The notes beneath the pieces are model-generated. The model was given only the letters and a program-made list of their open reading frames with translations, was not told the origin of the DNA and did not search any database. From assembly GCA_021234155.1 (NCBI GenBank), contig JAJEKV010000003.1, positions 9,734,413-9,798,412 on the forward strand: 64,000 nucleotides of DNA, written 5' to 3'. The stretch is from Isoetes taiwanensis. Lineage: Eukaryota; Streptophyta; Lycopodiopsida; Isoetales; Isoetaceae. Below are positions 23,629-34,574 of this stretch, in pieces (the stretch's first letter is position 1; each line of letters starts with the position of its first letter). A program made the position numbers and the translations under genes.

Positions 23629-25130
23629 TTTTTTTTTTTTTTTTGAGGACAAGAGTCTGTATTATATTCGAATGATAAGACATTTATATACATACAGTTG
23701 AGTATGGAACTGCTACCACTTCTCTAATCCATGAATAGCAGTCCATACTCTGAGCCTAGTACTCTTAGAACCCCTCTCAACTTCTTCTCCATAGGATACT
23801 ACAGGAGAGAAGGACTAATTTCCTAGACTCTAATGACACAACTAAGGCCAGTTACTGAACAAGAACTACCCGGCCTCTTCTCCAAAACAGATACTATGGG
23901 AGCTAAGTTCCTGTCTTTCCACATGCCCCAGTTGCATCATTGCTTCAAAAATAGGCCCTCAGATATAACAAAGAAACCAGACCTGAGATTACCAGCAGCA
24001 GGAAGAGGAGTAGCCAACCGCACTGGTCAGCTGCCAAACTAGAGTCAGGATCCTCTTTATGCTTCCCTGCCAAAGATAGCGCTGATCCCATCAGCTGTTG
24101 CAGCAATACTATAGGGGGTGCCCCATATCATGAGGCACTCGACCTTCTTCTCACCAGCAAACCTAAAGGAGCAGCACCGCTAGAATCCTGACCCACGCCT
24201 GACCCATCTGCATCTAGCCATGCAGGCCTTGTCTACCTGCAAGACCAAGAGTTTAACCTTTCTAGGGTCTCTCGCCCACTAGAAGTCAATGACTTTTGAG
24301 CTGCTCCATTCCTGCAGACTACCAATTCTCAAGCCACCCCTTGCTGGGAAAGGGGAACACGGGCCCTGCTAATTGTTAGACAAAAAGCCACAAAGTCTTT
24401 GAAACTTGCAACAGAAATGCGAAAATGCTCATTTTCTGTCAAAGGGTTTAGCTCTTGCAGCTACTAGCATCAGCATCGAGAAAGGGGTTACAGAACAATA
24501 GTACTATAGATGCCAACAAACTCTTCTTCTTAGCTGTCACAATACTACAGGGGCCAGCATTTGTTTCCAGTCTAGCGCCAAGCTAGTCGTGAAGATCCCT
24601 TCCTAAAATTATTCAAGCTGGGGACTGTACTTGAAGAGTGGTTCCTTCTTCTTATGGCAGCACATACTACAAGCCTGTTTACATCTGTTTCCCGGATTCT
24701 GGATCCCTTCTCCCAGCCAGACCACTAGGAGCTGACAAGAACGAAATCAATGGCAGAAAGGGAGCATCACTTTACCTCTGAAACTTGAGGCACACCTCCC
24801 ATAGCCGGAACCCTGTGGCGGATGCAAAAACAAGAAGCAGAAATACCAAGCTCACTCACCTTGCCACGAACCTCAGAGTCTCTAAACCGTTGCCAGGGAT
24901 TAGAGCTAGAAGAAATGGAAGGAAGCTTCTTAGTTCTTGCACGAAAGGGAACGAAAGGAAGGAGACTTCGACTGCAAGAATGGTTCTAACAGCCTAGTCC
25001 TCTGGGGCACAGATCCCTACTGCCTCCAGCATCCTGACCATTCCGGAATCACCAAGGAAATGGGGGCGGCTATGGCCAACCCCTAGGGTTTTCTCAGGAA
25101 GACGGCCGCCATCGCCGGCCCGTTATCGGC
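23629..25130 (-). mobile_element. Probable poly-A-tailed retroelement (LINE-like), no coding seen
   Basis: The 17-T run at about 23629-23645 followed by GAGGACAAGAGTCTGTATTA resembles the 3' end of the LINE at 18181, so this is probably a minus-strand retroelement of that type. The right end (about 25060-25130) is GC-rich and, on the minus strand, contains GGCGATGGCGGCCG and AAACCCTAG-like sequence that would fit a 5' leader. The interior has only short frames. I see no reverse transcriptase, so it may be internally deleted or a processed copy. Confidence 0.4.
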
Positions 25131-25179
25131 CTCCTGTCGGTATTGTTTTTTAAGTGGACAAGGAACGTCCACTGTTATT

Positions 25180-25500
25180 TTCTTAAGGAGCTGTGGTTTT
25201 TGTTTTTTTAGGACGTGTGGTTTTTTAAGGAGGTATGTTTTTTGTTAAAAGAACTGTGGTTTTTTCTTTTGAGGTAGTGGTGCTTTTAAGGAGGTGTAGT
25301 TTTTGGAGGCGTGGTTTATAAGTAAGTGTAGTTTTTTTTTAAGGAGCTGTGGTCTTTTTTTTTAGGACGTGTGGTTTTTTAAGGAGGTATGTTTTTTGTT
25401 AAAGGAACTGTGGTTTTTTCTTTTGAGATGGTGATGTTTCTAAGGAGGTGTAGTATTTGGAGGTGCAGTTTATAAGTAAGTGTAGTTTTTAAGGAGGTTT
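25180..25500 (+). repeat. T/G-rich tandem duplication, ~150-bp unit
   Basis: Two copies (about 25186-25340 and 25341-25490) of a unit with GGACGTGTGGTTTTTTAAGG, GTTAAAGGAACTGTGG and GGTTTATAAGTAAGTGTAG. No gene is present. 25500-25786 is unremarkable A/T-rich sequence leading into the first GA tract. Confidence 0.65.
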
Positions 25501-25782
25501 TTTCTAAAGGATGTATGGTTCTCTAAAGGGGTGTGGTATTTTAAGGTTCTTTATAGCCAATTTTGTAAGCATCATTATACAATCATTGCACTGCTCCCAT
25601 CCATATGACACCCCATAAAGTATTCATGTTGTCATTACATGCCATGTGTAAAAATGCAATATCTCATCTATTGTCCCTCTACCCCTCATGCTTATAGAAA
25701 TCTAGAATGCAAAGGCATTATGAAGATCCCAAAATTGAATTGAACTGAATTTAACTTTAACATGCATGAGGACCAACAAGTC

Positions 25783-25971
<189 letters not shown>

Positions 25972-28430
25972 GAAATGAAATGAAATGAAATCTTTATTAT
26001 TACGCCCCAGTGAGACCATCAGGTCTAGAAAACGTTCAAGAAATACATTCAACATTATAAATTATATCATCTAATATGTCTTCGGGTAAGAACATATTAG
26101 TGCTCTCCTCCTCAAAGTCAAACTCACTAACTCCTATCATTGATTTTAAACTTTGAATGTTGGTGTTTCGTACCTGCATAACCTCTACTAGAAAACGCCC
26201 AATTGTGACTGAAGGTAGGTCAAAGAAGCTTACCAAGTTTGTTACGTGTATACCAAACTTCATGCGAATGAATTGATATGCCGGACAGGTCAGAATGACA
26301 TGTGTCTCATCTTCCACTTCATTTGATCCACAAACCTTACAGCATCTCAATGCATGTGGTATTTTGGCCCAACGCCCAACCTCCACCCCCAGATGGTGTG
26401 AGCTAAGTCTCATTCTGCTTATTGTATGTCTAAGTTTCACCGACAGACCAGCCTTAAGATATGCTGCTTCTCGTAACTCAGGGTTCATGACAGTTCTATA
26501 GTGTTCTTTCTTAACTTCAGGTACATTCCACATTTTGTGGATGGCATGCCTTCTCACCCAACCCTTAATGTCATCCTTATTGGACTCTAAGTCCGCAATG
26601 TTCATTCCCCACTTTCCAAGCCAAAGCACAATGTCAGCAAACCACCCCTTCTCCCGACTGCTTTCATACACCATGTGAGGCAAGCACGTCGACTCTGTGT
26701 GTACTTGAATCTTACGTAGATACACAAGGAGCCTAGATAAAGCTTCTAGCTCCAAGGGTAGCATCCCACATTCTACTAACATCATATCGTGAGGGTGTGC
26801 AGACTTTAGTGCCTAATTCTGCATGAAAGAATTTTTTTTGTACCTTTTCAATCCTTTTCCAGCTATCTATGGAAAGCCCTGGGCCCCAAACCTCACAACC
26901 ATATAGTACAACTGTTTGTACAAGCGATATAAAGAGCATTTTTCTCAAATTAAAATCCCATATTTCAGCTTGGTGGCATTTTCGTTGCATGGCATATAAC
27001 GCCTTCAGGCCTCCATTAACCCTCTGCTCAACCGCTTGATTCCAGCTAGGACTTTTGTCTACTATCAGACCCAAGTATTTATAATTATCCACAATGTCCA
27101 GTTTATTCCCCTTAAAGTAAAAAGCATACTTATCCACTTTGTTGGCACCAAACACTATCACCTTTGTCTTGGCCATGTTCACTTTCATACTTTTGCTATC
27201 ACAAAAGGAAGCCAGGGCATCTAAATGTTGTTGCATCCCTTGCATGCTTCTCGATATCAGTACTATATCATCAGCATATAAAAGCAACACGATAATAATC
27301 CCTTCTAATGCAATGCCATCCCCACCAAATTGAGCTATCCAATCTTCCAACTCATCTATAAATAGACCGAATAATGTGGGGGAAAGAGGGCAGCCTTGTT
27401 TAACTCCAATGTTACTCTCAACTAGATCAGGGCATTGTTGGGATAACGGAAATGAGAGTTGTACTATTACCTTCTCGTAGAGAGTTCTTACTGCACCTTA
27501 TAGCTCAATGGGCACACCAAGTGCGTCTAATCTCTGCCATAGACATTCCCGCTGCACCATATCAAACGCCTTTGAGAAATCTACAAATGTGGCGAACATT
27601 GGTCTTTTAGTGCCTTTTACAGAGTCCATCAGCCCTCTAAATGTCACTAAGTGATCAATTGTGGACCTCTTTTTTCTGAAGCCCGCTTGCCCTTAGGCTC
27701 TAACCCCATGCACTTCTGCCCAACTGCTTAATTTTCCCTCCAGAATAGTAGCAAACAGCTTGGAAAAGAGGTTGCTTACCATTATCATGCGATAATTATT
27801 TGGATCCGTCTCATCGCCTGCTTTATGTAACGGGATGACTCTGTTCACCTGCCAAGAGTTTGGAAACCCTTCCCGTAACGCTGCATTGTACATCAGAGTG
27901 AGGATCTCTGCTGTTGAAGTTCCAGCCCATTTGACCATTTCAGAAACCAGGCCCTGAGTGTCTGCGGCCTTTCCATTAGAAAGTTTTTGTAGCCCACCAA
28001 GGATATCATCCACCGAGAACTGCAATATATCCTGCTTTTTCTTGTGCTGCACATCCTGTACCCCTGGGACAAAGTATAACTTACGAATCTGCTGCAACAA
28101 CATACTTAAATCCATCTTCATTTCATGTTTCTCCTTGGATCTTAACCTATTCCAAAATCTCTTTGGTTCAGTAAGCAATTCTGTTACCATAGTTATGTGT
28201 TTCTTACGCAGGTGTTCCCTCTTTTTACATTTAATCAGCCTCATATAATCCCTTTTCAGTTCTTGCTTGGTGTTACCTACAGCCTGTTTAAATTGTTGTC
28301 GCTTTTCTTTCACTCCGCATCAAACCAGGAGTTGCAAGGCAAACCCACCTGTCGTCGTTTAGACTGGAAGCACTACTCAGCACTGCATAACAACACAGAT
28401 GAAAGCAAGTCGCTTATTTTATCCTCACAA
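25972..28430 (-). mobile_element. LINE-1: 5'-truncated L1-type retrotransposon
   Basis: The minus strand carries the end of ORF2. From N to C: GLPCNSWFDAE linker (about 28345), pre-RT region with NGKAADTQGLVSEM, reverse transcriptase with VDFSKAFD, GVKQGCPLSPTLFG and the catalytic LLLYADDIVLISRS, and a C-terminal zinc knuckle CKVCGSNEVEDETHVILTC. It is dead: a one-base shift near 28314, stops near 27693 and 27498, and a frameshift near 26780. The endonuclease is missing. Its 5' end stops at a GA tract (28431), and its 3' tail runs into (TC)n on its own strand. Confidence 0.92.
26013..26026 (-). other. 3'-terminal hairpin of LINE-1
   Basis: AGACC (26013-26017), loop of 4, GGTCT (26022-26026). 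The same stem recurs at the 3' end of LINE-2, -3 and -4, just before the tail. It is probably the site where the reverse transcriptase recognises its RNA. Confidence 0.7.
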
Positions 28431-28446
28431 GAGAGAGAGAGAGAGA

Positions 28447-28631
28447 TGTATTTTTTACGTCGTAGCACAAGCCAGCATCCTTTAGGACATACGACGCTCC
28501 CTCTTCAAGGAGCACCACCCCCTACAAGGATACCAGGGGCCAAAGGTCCTAGGATGCCAAGATCCTAGTGAGGTTCGAACACGAGACCTCAATGTGCTAG
28601 ACGAGTGGACTAACCACACGACCAACACGAC
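28447..28631 (-). mobile_element. tRNA-derived SINE with TC tail
   Basis: On the minus strand, GTGTGGTTAGTCCACTCG (about 28616-28599) fits a polymerase III A box (TGGTTAGTCCACTCG) and TGTTCGAACCT (about 28580-28570) fits a B box, with tRNA-like spacing of about 35 nt. A body of about 110 bp follows. It ends in a stem CGTCGTA/TACGACG, then AAAAAATACATCTCTCTC, which resembles the LINE tail ACGTAATAAATAC...TCTCTC. It is flanked by GA tracts on both sides (28431-28446 and 28632-28648). The shared tail suggests it is mobilised by the neighbouring LINE family. It has no ORF. Confidence 0.78.
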
Positions 28632-28687
28632 AGAGAGAGAGAGAGAGGTGAGGTGAAGTGAAGTGATTTGTATTATTTCGTCTTGTC

Positions 28688-28701
28688 AGACCATCAGGTC
28701 T
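28688..28701 (-). other. 3'-terminal hairpin of LINE-2
   Basis: AGACC/GGTCT stem with a 4-nt loop, extended by an outer stem GTCTT (28680-28684) and AAGAC (28704-28708). The pentamer tail GTGAAGTGAAGTG and a GA tract lie next to it. Confidence 0.7.
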
Positions 28702-29374
28702 ATAAGACAGAGTACAACCATAAAACTTATCCAAAACCAAATATCATATCATCTGGCAACTACTCATAATCGAGTTGCTCGTCGTCGCTCTCTTCTTCCT
28801 CGTCTCCACTGGATTCTACAACATGTTTAATTGTTGTCTTCCTCAGGACCAACATACCAATTAAAAAACTACCTACTATAGTAGCTGGCATGTCGAAAAA
28901 TTGTTGTAAATTAAGTATACTGAACCCAAACCTATCCCGCAGGGCTTGATATGCTGGACAAAATAGTATTGCATATTCCTCGTCCTCTATTTCATCTGAC
29001 CCACATGCCTGGCACGTTCGGTATTCCCTCTGAATGTTATACCATCTGCCGTCCTCTACACTTAAGTGGTGCGCACTTAGCCTCATCCTGCAGATAGCAT
29101 GCCTTTTTGCTAAAGATAAGTTCTCACCCAAGTACTGTATTGCCTGTAGTGTTGGATTCATCTTCACCCCAGGTGTGTGCCAAATTCTTGCTCGAACATT
29201 GTCTCTTACCCAGTCACGAATTCGGTTCTTATTGCGTGCCAAGTCTTGAATCTGAATACCCCATTTTCGTAGCCAGTTCATACCATCTGCATACCATCCC
29301 TTATCCATTGTCGCATTTAGTGCTAGCCACGGGTAACTTTCTTCCTCTAACCCCCCAATCCTGCTTAAATATCT

Positions 29375-32300
29375 AGCATTATAACTGGGGGTTTTTTTTG
29401 TGATTTTATACGCTTTTTGGCATGGTTTTCATATGATTTCATGGGCGTATTCACGTGGACGTACTAAACGGTATTTCTAGAGTGCACCCATTTGTTAGCC
29501 ATTGATTTTAAAGAAGAGGAAAAATCGTGTGGTTGTGGGGCTTTTATTGTTAATATTAGGTTTGTCAAATATTAGGTTTGTGGTTTTCGAATAAGTTTGT
29601 GGTTAATATTAGGGTTCCGAATTTGGCATGTGGCATATCGGCGCGAGGCATGAAACATTGGCGGTTATGGCGATTGCATGTTGGTTAGTATAATCTGCAC
29701 AAGAGCCGCCTTCGCCTGGGGCCACCAACATTTAGATCCGTGAAGATTTTTGAACCAAGCCCTTTCAAAGATCATCCTGGCAAACCCACTTGGGAATCAA
29801 GGGGAAGAATGCCCTAAATTTGGAAACTTCCAACATTGCGATTTTGGGGTGGATCAAAAAGGATTGTTGGTTTGACTAAGCGGGTAGGAAGCTTGAGAAC
29901 GGAAAAAATGAACGGGTTTGAAGAGGTATGGCGTAGGAAGGCATATATGCGAGTTTGGATAAACTAAACTCATTGTTTACGTCTCGACCCTTTACTTTTT
30001 TCCTGCCCTAAAGCACTACCAAAGGCGAAGTCTTCTTCGCCAGAGTGGAGTTCAGAGTACCTCTTTTTTATTCATCTACGTATCTCTGTATGCCATACAC
30101 TTCATTTCTATGGTAATTCGGAATTACCTTATGGCGTTGAATTTGATGCTTGTAGCTGGCTTTGGATTCCATTTATTTTTCATTATCGTGATGAATTGTC
30201 TTTGGTAGAATTTCTTTTGATCGAGTAGGCTCAGATTTAAACGTAAAAGCTTTTGCTTGACAAAAACATGCGAAAGCGAGAATAATGGGTTGTGTTCCTT
30301 CGAGAGAAAGCGAAACAAAGCCCAAGCATTCAGAGATGAGGTAGGTGGACATGCAATTGTGAAAGATGGAATGCATGAATTTTCGGATTGTTCGGATTTA
30401 TTTGATGTTTTGCAGCCTATGGACTGAGGGTCCGTGATTGGCCGAGAGAAATACATTACATTACATTTCCAATATATGTATAGTTGAGGCATTGTAACAT
30501 TGAACCAGCTATTCTAAGGCATAACCTACATATGTTGGTGTTTTTCCCATTTGAAGCATTTATGCGCATTGGAGGAAATCCCTTTAGGCAAGGATTTGAG
30601 GCATGTCCAAAGTGGCGTTAGTATTTGATGAAGATTTAAATAGATGCACTTGCACATGCTACTGAATTGCTTAAACACGACCATTTGAATAGGAACTAGT
30701 CATGTGTTGGCGTTGACAGAGGGAGCATCCATCTTGACTTCTTTATACAATGCTTATGCAAGGAGAACCATGCCTTAAAAAAAGTACCCAAAAATGCTGG
30801 TGTCTAGAAGAAAGAATTTAATATTGGTTAGAGCCTCTTGAATCAGGTGTGGAAGCTGCAGCAATTGGAGGGATAACTAGTTAAGTGGGAACTGCAGAGA
30901 ACAATGTGCAGAACGGCGGCCGGAATCATGGAAGTAAGTTCAGAGCAAAGGGAAAGAAAAACTAGAAAGCTACACCTTTTAATTGCTTCTGTAGTAGACT
31001 TTAGAAGACCAACTTATGTTGAACCGTTGTTTTGGAGGGCTGATGTATCCTGCTATAAAACTGGTAAGTCAATTTTTGTTGACCCTATTATGTTCCATGA
31101 TGGGGGAAGGGAAGAGGTTTCTTTCTTTGTTCTTAAGCCTCTTACTGCTCTTGGTTAAGCTTGTAATCCGAGGCGGAAGGAGGGCCTTCATTTGTTTATG
31201 ATTATTGGCCGAGAAAATCTTGTGTTCCTTTCCGTGCGAGACTTGAAAGCAAGAGACTCTGCCTTGTCTCATTGTTTCCTTTGGTGAGGGTAAGAGTTTA
31301 TATAAAGTTATCTCATTGGTGCAACATGAGTTAGCATTTTTTTATGTGTTCTCCGAAATATGAGTCTTTTTGCAGTTGGGGCTTTTTCAGTTTGTTAATT
31401 TCAAAGTGTTTAGTTGAGTTCGTTGTGACCAGCGCCAAGGCATTGTGAATTGCATTGGTGGGCTACTCGTAATAACAAAGCATGTAGCGAGAAGAAGCGA
31501 CTACCCTTCCTATCTTAGGGGTAATCCCTATCTTGTTGGTGTTCATGGCTGGTTCCATGTTATGCCTAATGAAATAGTATTGACTAATGAAATAGTATTC
31601 GGATAAAGAGCGATAACTTCAACCCTTGAAAGTGAAGTATCTTTGGACAACCGCTGATATCTAGCTACCTCATGTATTAATATTGGTATTGGTATAATAT
31701 TACATGTCTAATCCTATGCAATGTTTTCGTTTCCATAATTTGAGCACCTCTAGTTTGTTAGATTTGTGAGGCTATGATATACCATCCATCATTAGAGTAT
31801 TAGATAATGTCGATGTCTACACCCCTACACCACCATCCTTAAGGCCCCGAAGGGGCCAAATTTTTTTTTAGTTAATACAAACCATTAACACATAACTAAC
31901 ATTATTAACACAAACCATTGCATTTGACACATTTAAATTAAAATCCCCCTTAAACCCCCTTTGGTTTGGGTGCATATTCACACGCGCGGTTACGTAGGGC
32001 AGCGAGAGCCTCAAAAAATTTTAGAATACATGTACAAAATTAACACCATTAAGTACATTCTCTCAAACCTTATAGTATTTTGCAAACCTTAATATACAGT
32101 ATACAAAAATTTGTACATGCATACCCCACAAACGAGGATTGCTATGTACGGTCCAGATCTTGGAATAAAGGGAAAATATGCCCATCCGAAGCCTCTCTGT
32201 TCAAGTAACCCCCGGTGAATATGCACCCAAACCAAAGGGGGTTTAAGGGGGATTTTAATTTAAATGTGTCAAATGCAATGGTTTGTGTTAATAATGTTAG

Positions 32301-32882
32301 TTATGTGTTAATGGTTTGTATTAACTAAAAAAAAATTTGGCCCCTTCGGGGCCTTAAGGATGGTGGTGTAGGGGTGTAGACATCGACATTATCTAATACT
32401 CTAATGATGGATGGTATATCATAGCCTCACAAATCTAACAAACTAGAGGTGCTCAAATTATGGAAACGAAAACATTGCATAGGATTAGACATGTAATATT
32501 ATACCAATACCAATATTAATACATGAGGTAGCTAGATATCAGCGGTTGTCCAAAGATACTTCACTTTCAAGGGTTGAAGTTATCGCTCTCTTATCTGAAT
32601 ACTATTTCATTAGCTGAATACTATTTCATTAGGCATAACATGGAACCAGCCATGAACACCAACAAGATAGGGGATTACCCCTAAGATAGGAAGGGTAGTC
32701 GTCTTCTTCTGCTACATGCTTTGTTATTACGAGTAGCCCACCAATGCAATTCACAATGCCTTGGCGTTGGTCACAACGAACTCAACTAAACACTTTGAAA
32801 TTAACAAACTGAAAAAGCCCTAACTGCAAAAAGACTCATATTTCAGAGAACACATAAAAAAATGCTAACTCATGTTGCACCA
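29375..32882. mobile_element. Family X repeat, copy X3, foldback form inserted in LINE-2
   Basis: It starts with GCATTATAACTGGGGG and runs collinear with X1 (without the Helitron) to about 31982. It then passes a core of about 230 bp and returns as an inverted copy to 32882. It interrupts LINE-2. No obvious target duplication is present, and about 30-40 bp of LINE sequence is missing at the junction, so insertion was accompanied by deletion. No complete gene is inside. Confidence 0.85.
31317..32882. repeat. Large inverted repeat, ~667-bp arms
   Basis: 31317-31982 and 32215-32882 are near-identical inverted repeats with a 232-bp spacer. The spacer contains the transposase-tail core. The arms begin at GGTGCAACATGAG and meet at TGCATATTCAC. 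Transcription through this would give a long hairpin RNA, a good substrate for small-RNA silencing. Confidence 0.85.
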
Positions 32883-34308
32883 TACCGCATTCTGCCAACA
32901 TCATGTCATACGGGGTCTGCATTTTAACTCCAAGCTCAGTGTGTAAAAACTTTTTCTGCACTCGCTCTATTTTTTGCCATAGCTTAAGTGAGAGTCCGGG
33001 CCCCCAGACTTCACATCCATATAACACTACTGTCTGTACTAGTGTTTTGAACATCTTTTTTAGCTCAAAGTTCCAGATATCTGTCTTTAAGCATTTCTTT
33101 TGCATAGCAAATAACGCTTTCAGCCCTCCATTAACCCTCTGCTCCACCGTTTGATTCCACCTAAAGTGCTTGTCTACAATGAGCCCTAGATATTTGTAGG
33201 AGCTAGAAATCTCTACTGACTCCCCTTTATAAAAGAATGTATAGTTCTTATCCAGGTTTGTTCCGAATATCACAATTTTGGTCTTTCCCAAATTGACTTT
33301 CATACCTGTCGCATCACAAAATGTCGATAGTGTGTCCAGGTGTTTCTGCATCCCCTCTTTGCTGCGTGATAGCAATACAATGTCGTCCGCATAGAGCAGT
33401 AAGAGAATGACATGCCCTGCAAGGCTTACCCCATCTCCCCCCTGCATGGTTATCCACCTCTCTAAATCATCTATGAAAATGCCAAACAAAGTTGGTGATA
33501 AAGGGCAACCTTGCTTAACACCAGAATTGCTCTCCACTTGCACATCGTTATGATCAAAAGGGAATGATAGTTTTACAATAACCCTCTCATATATCAACCT
33601 TACTGCATTTCTTAGTTGTTCTGGCACTGCAATTCGTTCCAAGCTTTCCCACAAATTCCCCCGATGAACTATGTCAAACGCTGTGGTGAAATCTACAAAT
33701 CCTGCAAACATAGGTTTTCTTGTCCCTTTTACTGTATCTATCATGGGCTTTATGTATGGGTACAACCCTGTTAATTTGCCATTCTGTGGGAAAACCTTCT
33801 TGCGTTGCATCATTAAACATCTGTGTTATTTTGCTTGCCACACCCCCTCATGTCCATTTGAGCATTTCGGCCAATAAGCCCAATGTATTTGTCGCTTTTC
33901 CATTAGCCAGTTTATTCAACCCTTCACATACATCATTGATGGTAAATGAGAAATGGGTCCTAATTTTCTGTTGGTTTTCCGGTATATCATTAATGTGATA
34001 AAGACGTTGGACTTGTGTCACAAAATCCTCCAATTACAGGTGCTGCGCATGTTTCCTCCTTTCTTTCATCTTTTTCCAAAACTTGTTAGGGTCGGTCACC
34101 AACTAATAACCAGCTCCTCTTGCTTATGTCTCAAGAATGCCCTTTTCTTACATCTGACCAGCCTTTTGTAGCTTTTAATCAATTCCAGTCTGTACCTCCC
34201 CTGTGCACCTTTATATTGTTCCCTCTTAAGTTTGCATTCTTCATCGAACCACCCATTGCAGGGTAGCCCTTTTTCTCGCCTTCTTGACCTAAAGCCATTT
34301 TTCTCGCC

Positions 34309-34314
<6 letters not shown>

Positions 34315-34362
<48 letters not shown>

Positions 34363-34528
34363 GAGAGGGAGAGGGAGAGAGGGAGAGGGAGAGGGAGAGG
34401 GAGAGGGAGAGGGAGAGGAGAGGGAGAGGGAGGGAGAGAATAGAATAGAATAAAATGTTGATTATTTCGTGAGAGGGAGGGAGAGGGAGGGAGAGAATAG
34501 AATAGAATAAAATGTTGATTATTTCGTC
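34315..34528. repeat. GA tract and duplicated tail of LINE-3
   Basis: (GA)n at 34315-34354 decays into GGGAGA repeats to about 34434. The tail segment GAATAGAATAGAATAAAATG plus TTGATTATTTCGT is present twice (about 34436-34471 and 34495-34528), with GGGAGG repeats between. This points to slippage or template jumping during reverse transcription at the 3' end. Confidence 0.8.
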
Positions 34529-34532
34529 TTTG

Positions 34533-34546
34533 AGACCATCAGGTCT
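34533..34546 (-). other. 3'-terminal hairpin of LINE-3
   Basis: AGACC/GGTCT with a 4-nt loop, plus outer stem GTCTT (34526-34530) and AAGAC (34549-34553). The outer stem is also seen in LINE-2 and, with a compensating change, LINE-4. Confidence 0.72.
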
Positions 34547-34574
34547 AGAAGACATAAATATGTACAATCGTCAG

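Larger units (their letters stand above)
28649..34314 (-). mobile_element. LINE-2, split by a 3.5-kb X element
   Basis: Two halves of one LINE lie at 28649-29374 (C-terminal part, 29340-28760) and 32883-34314 (reverse transcriptase part). The junction falls between ECGMV and RYLSRIGG, which are adjacent in the other LINE copies apart from roughly a dozen residues lost. The upstream half has VDFTTAFD, GVKQGCPLSPTLFG and LLLLYADDIVLLSRS (33813-32883). The downstream half has CQACGSDEIEDEEYAILFC. Further upstream is pre-RT sequence (34033-33848) and CNGWFDEEC near 34245. The 5' end stops at GA at 34315; the endonuclease is missing. The copy is non-functional. Confidence 0.9.
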
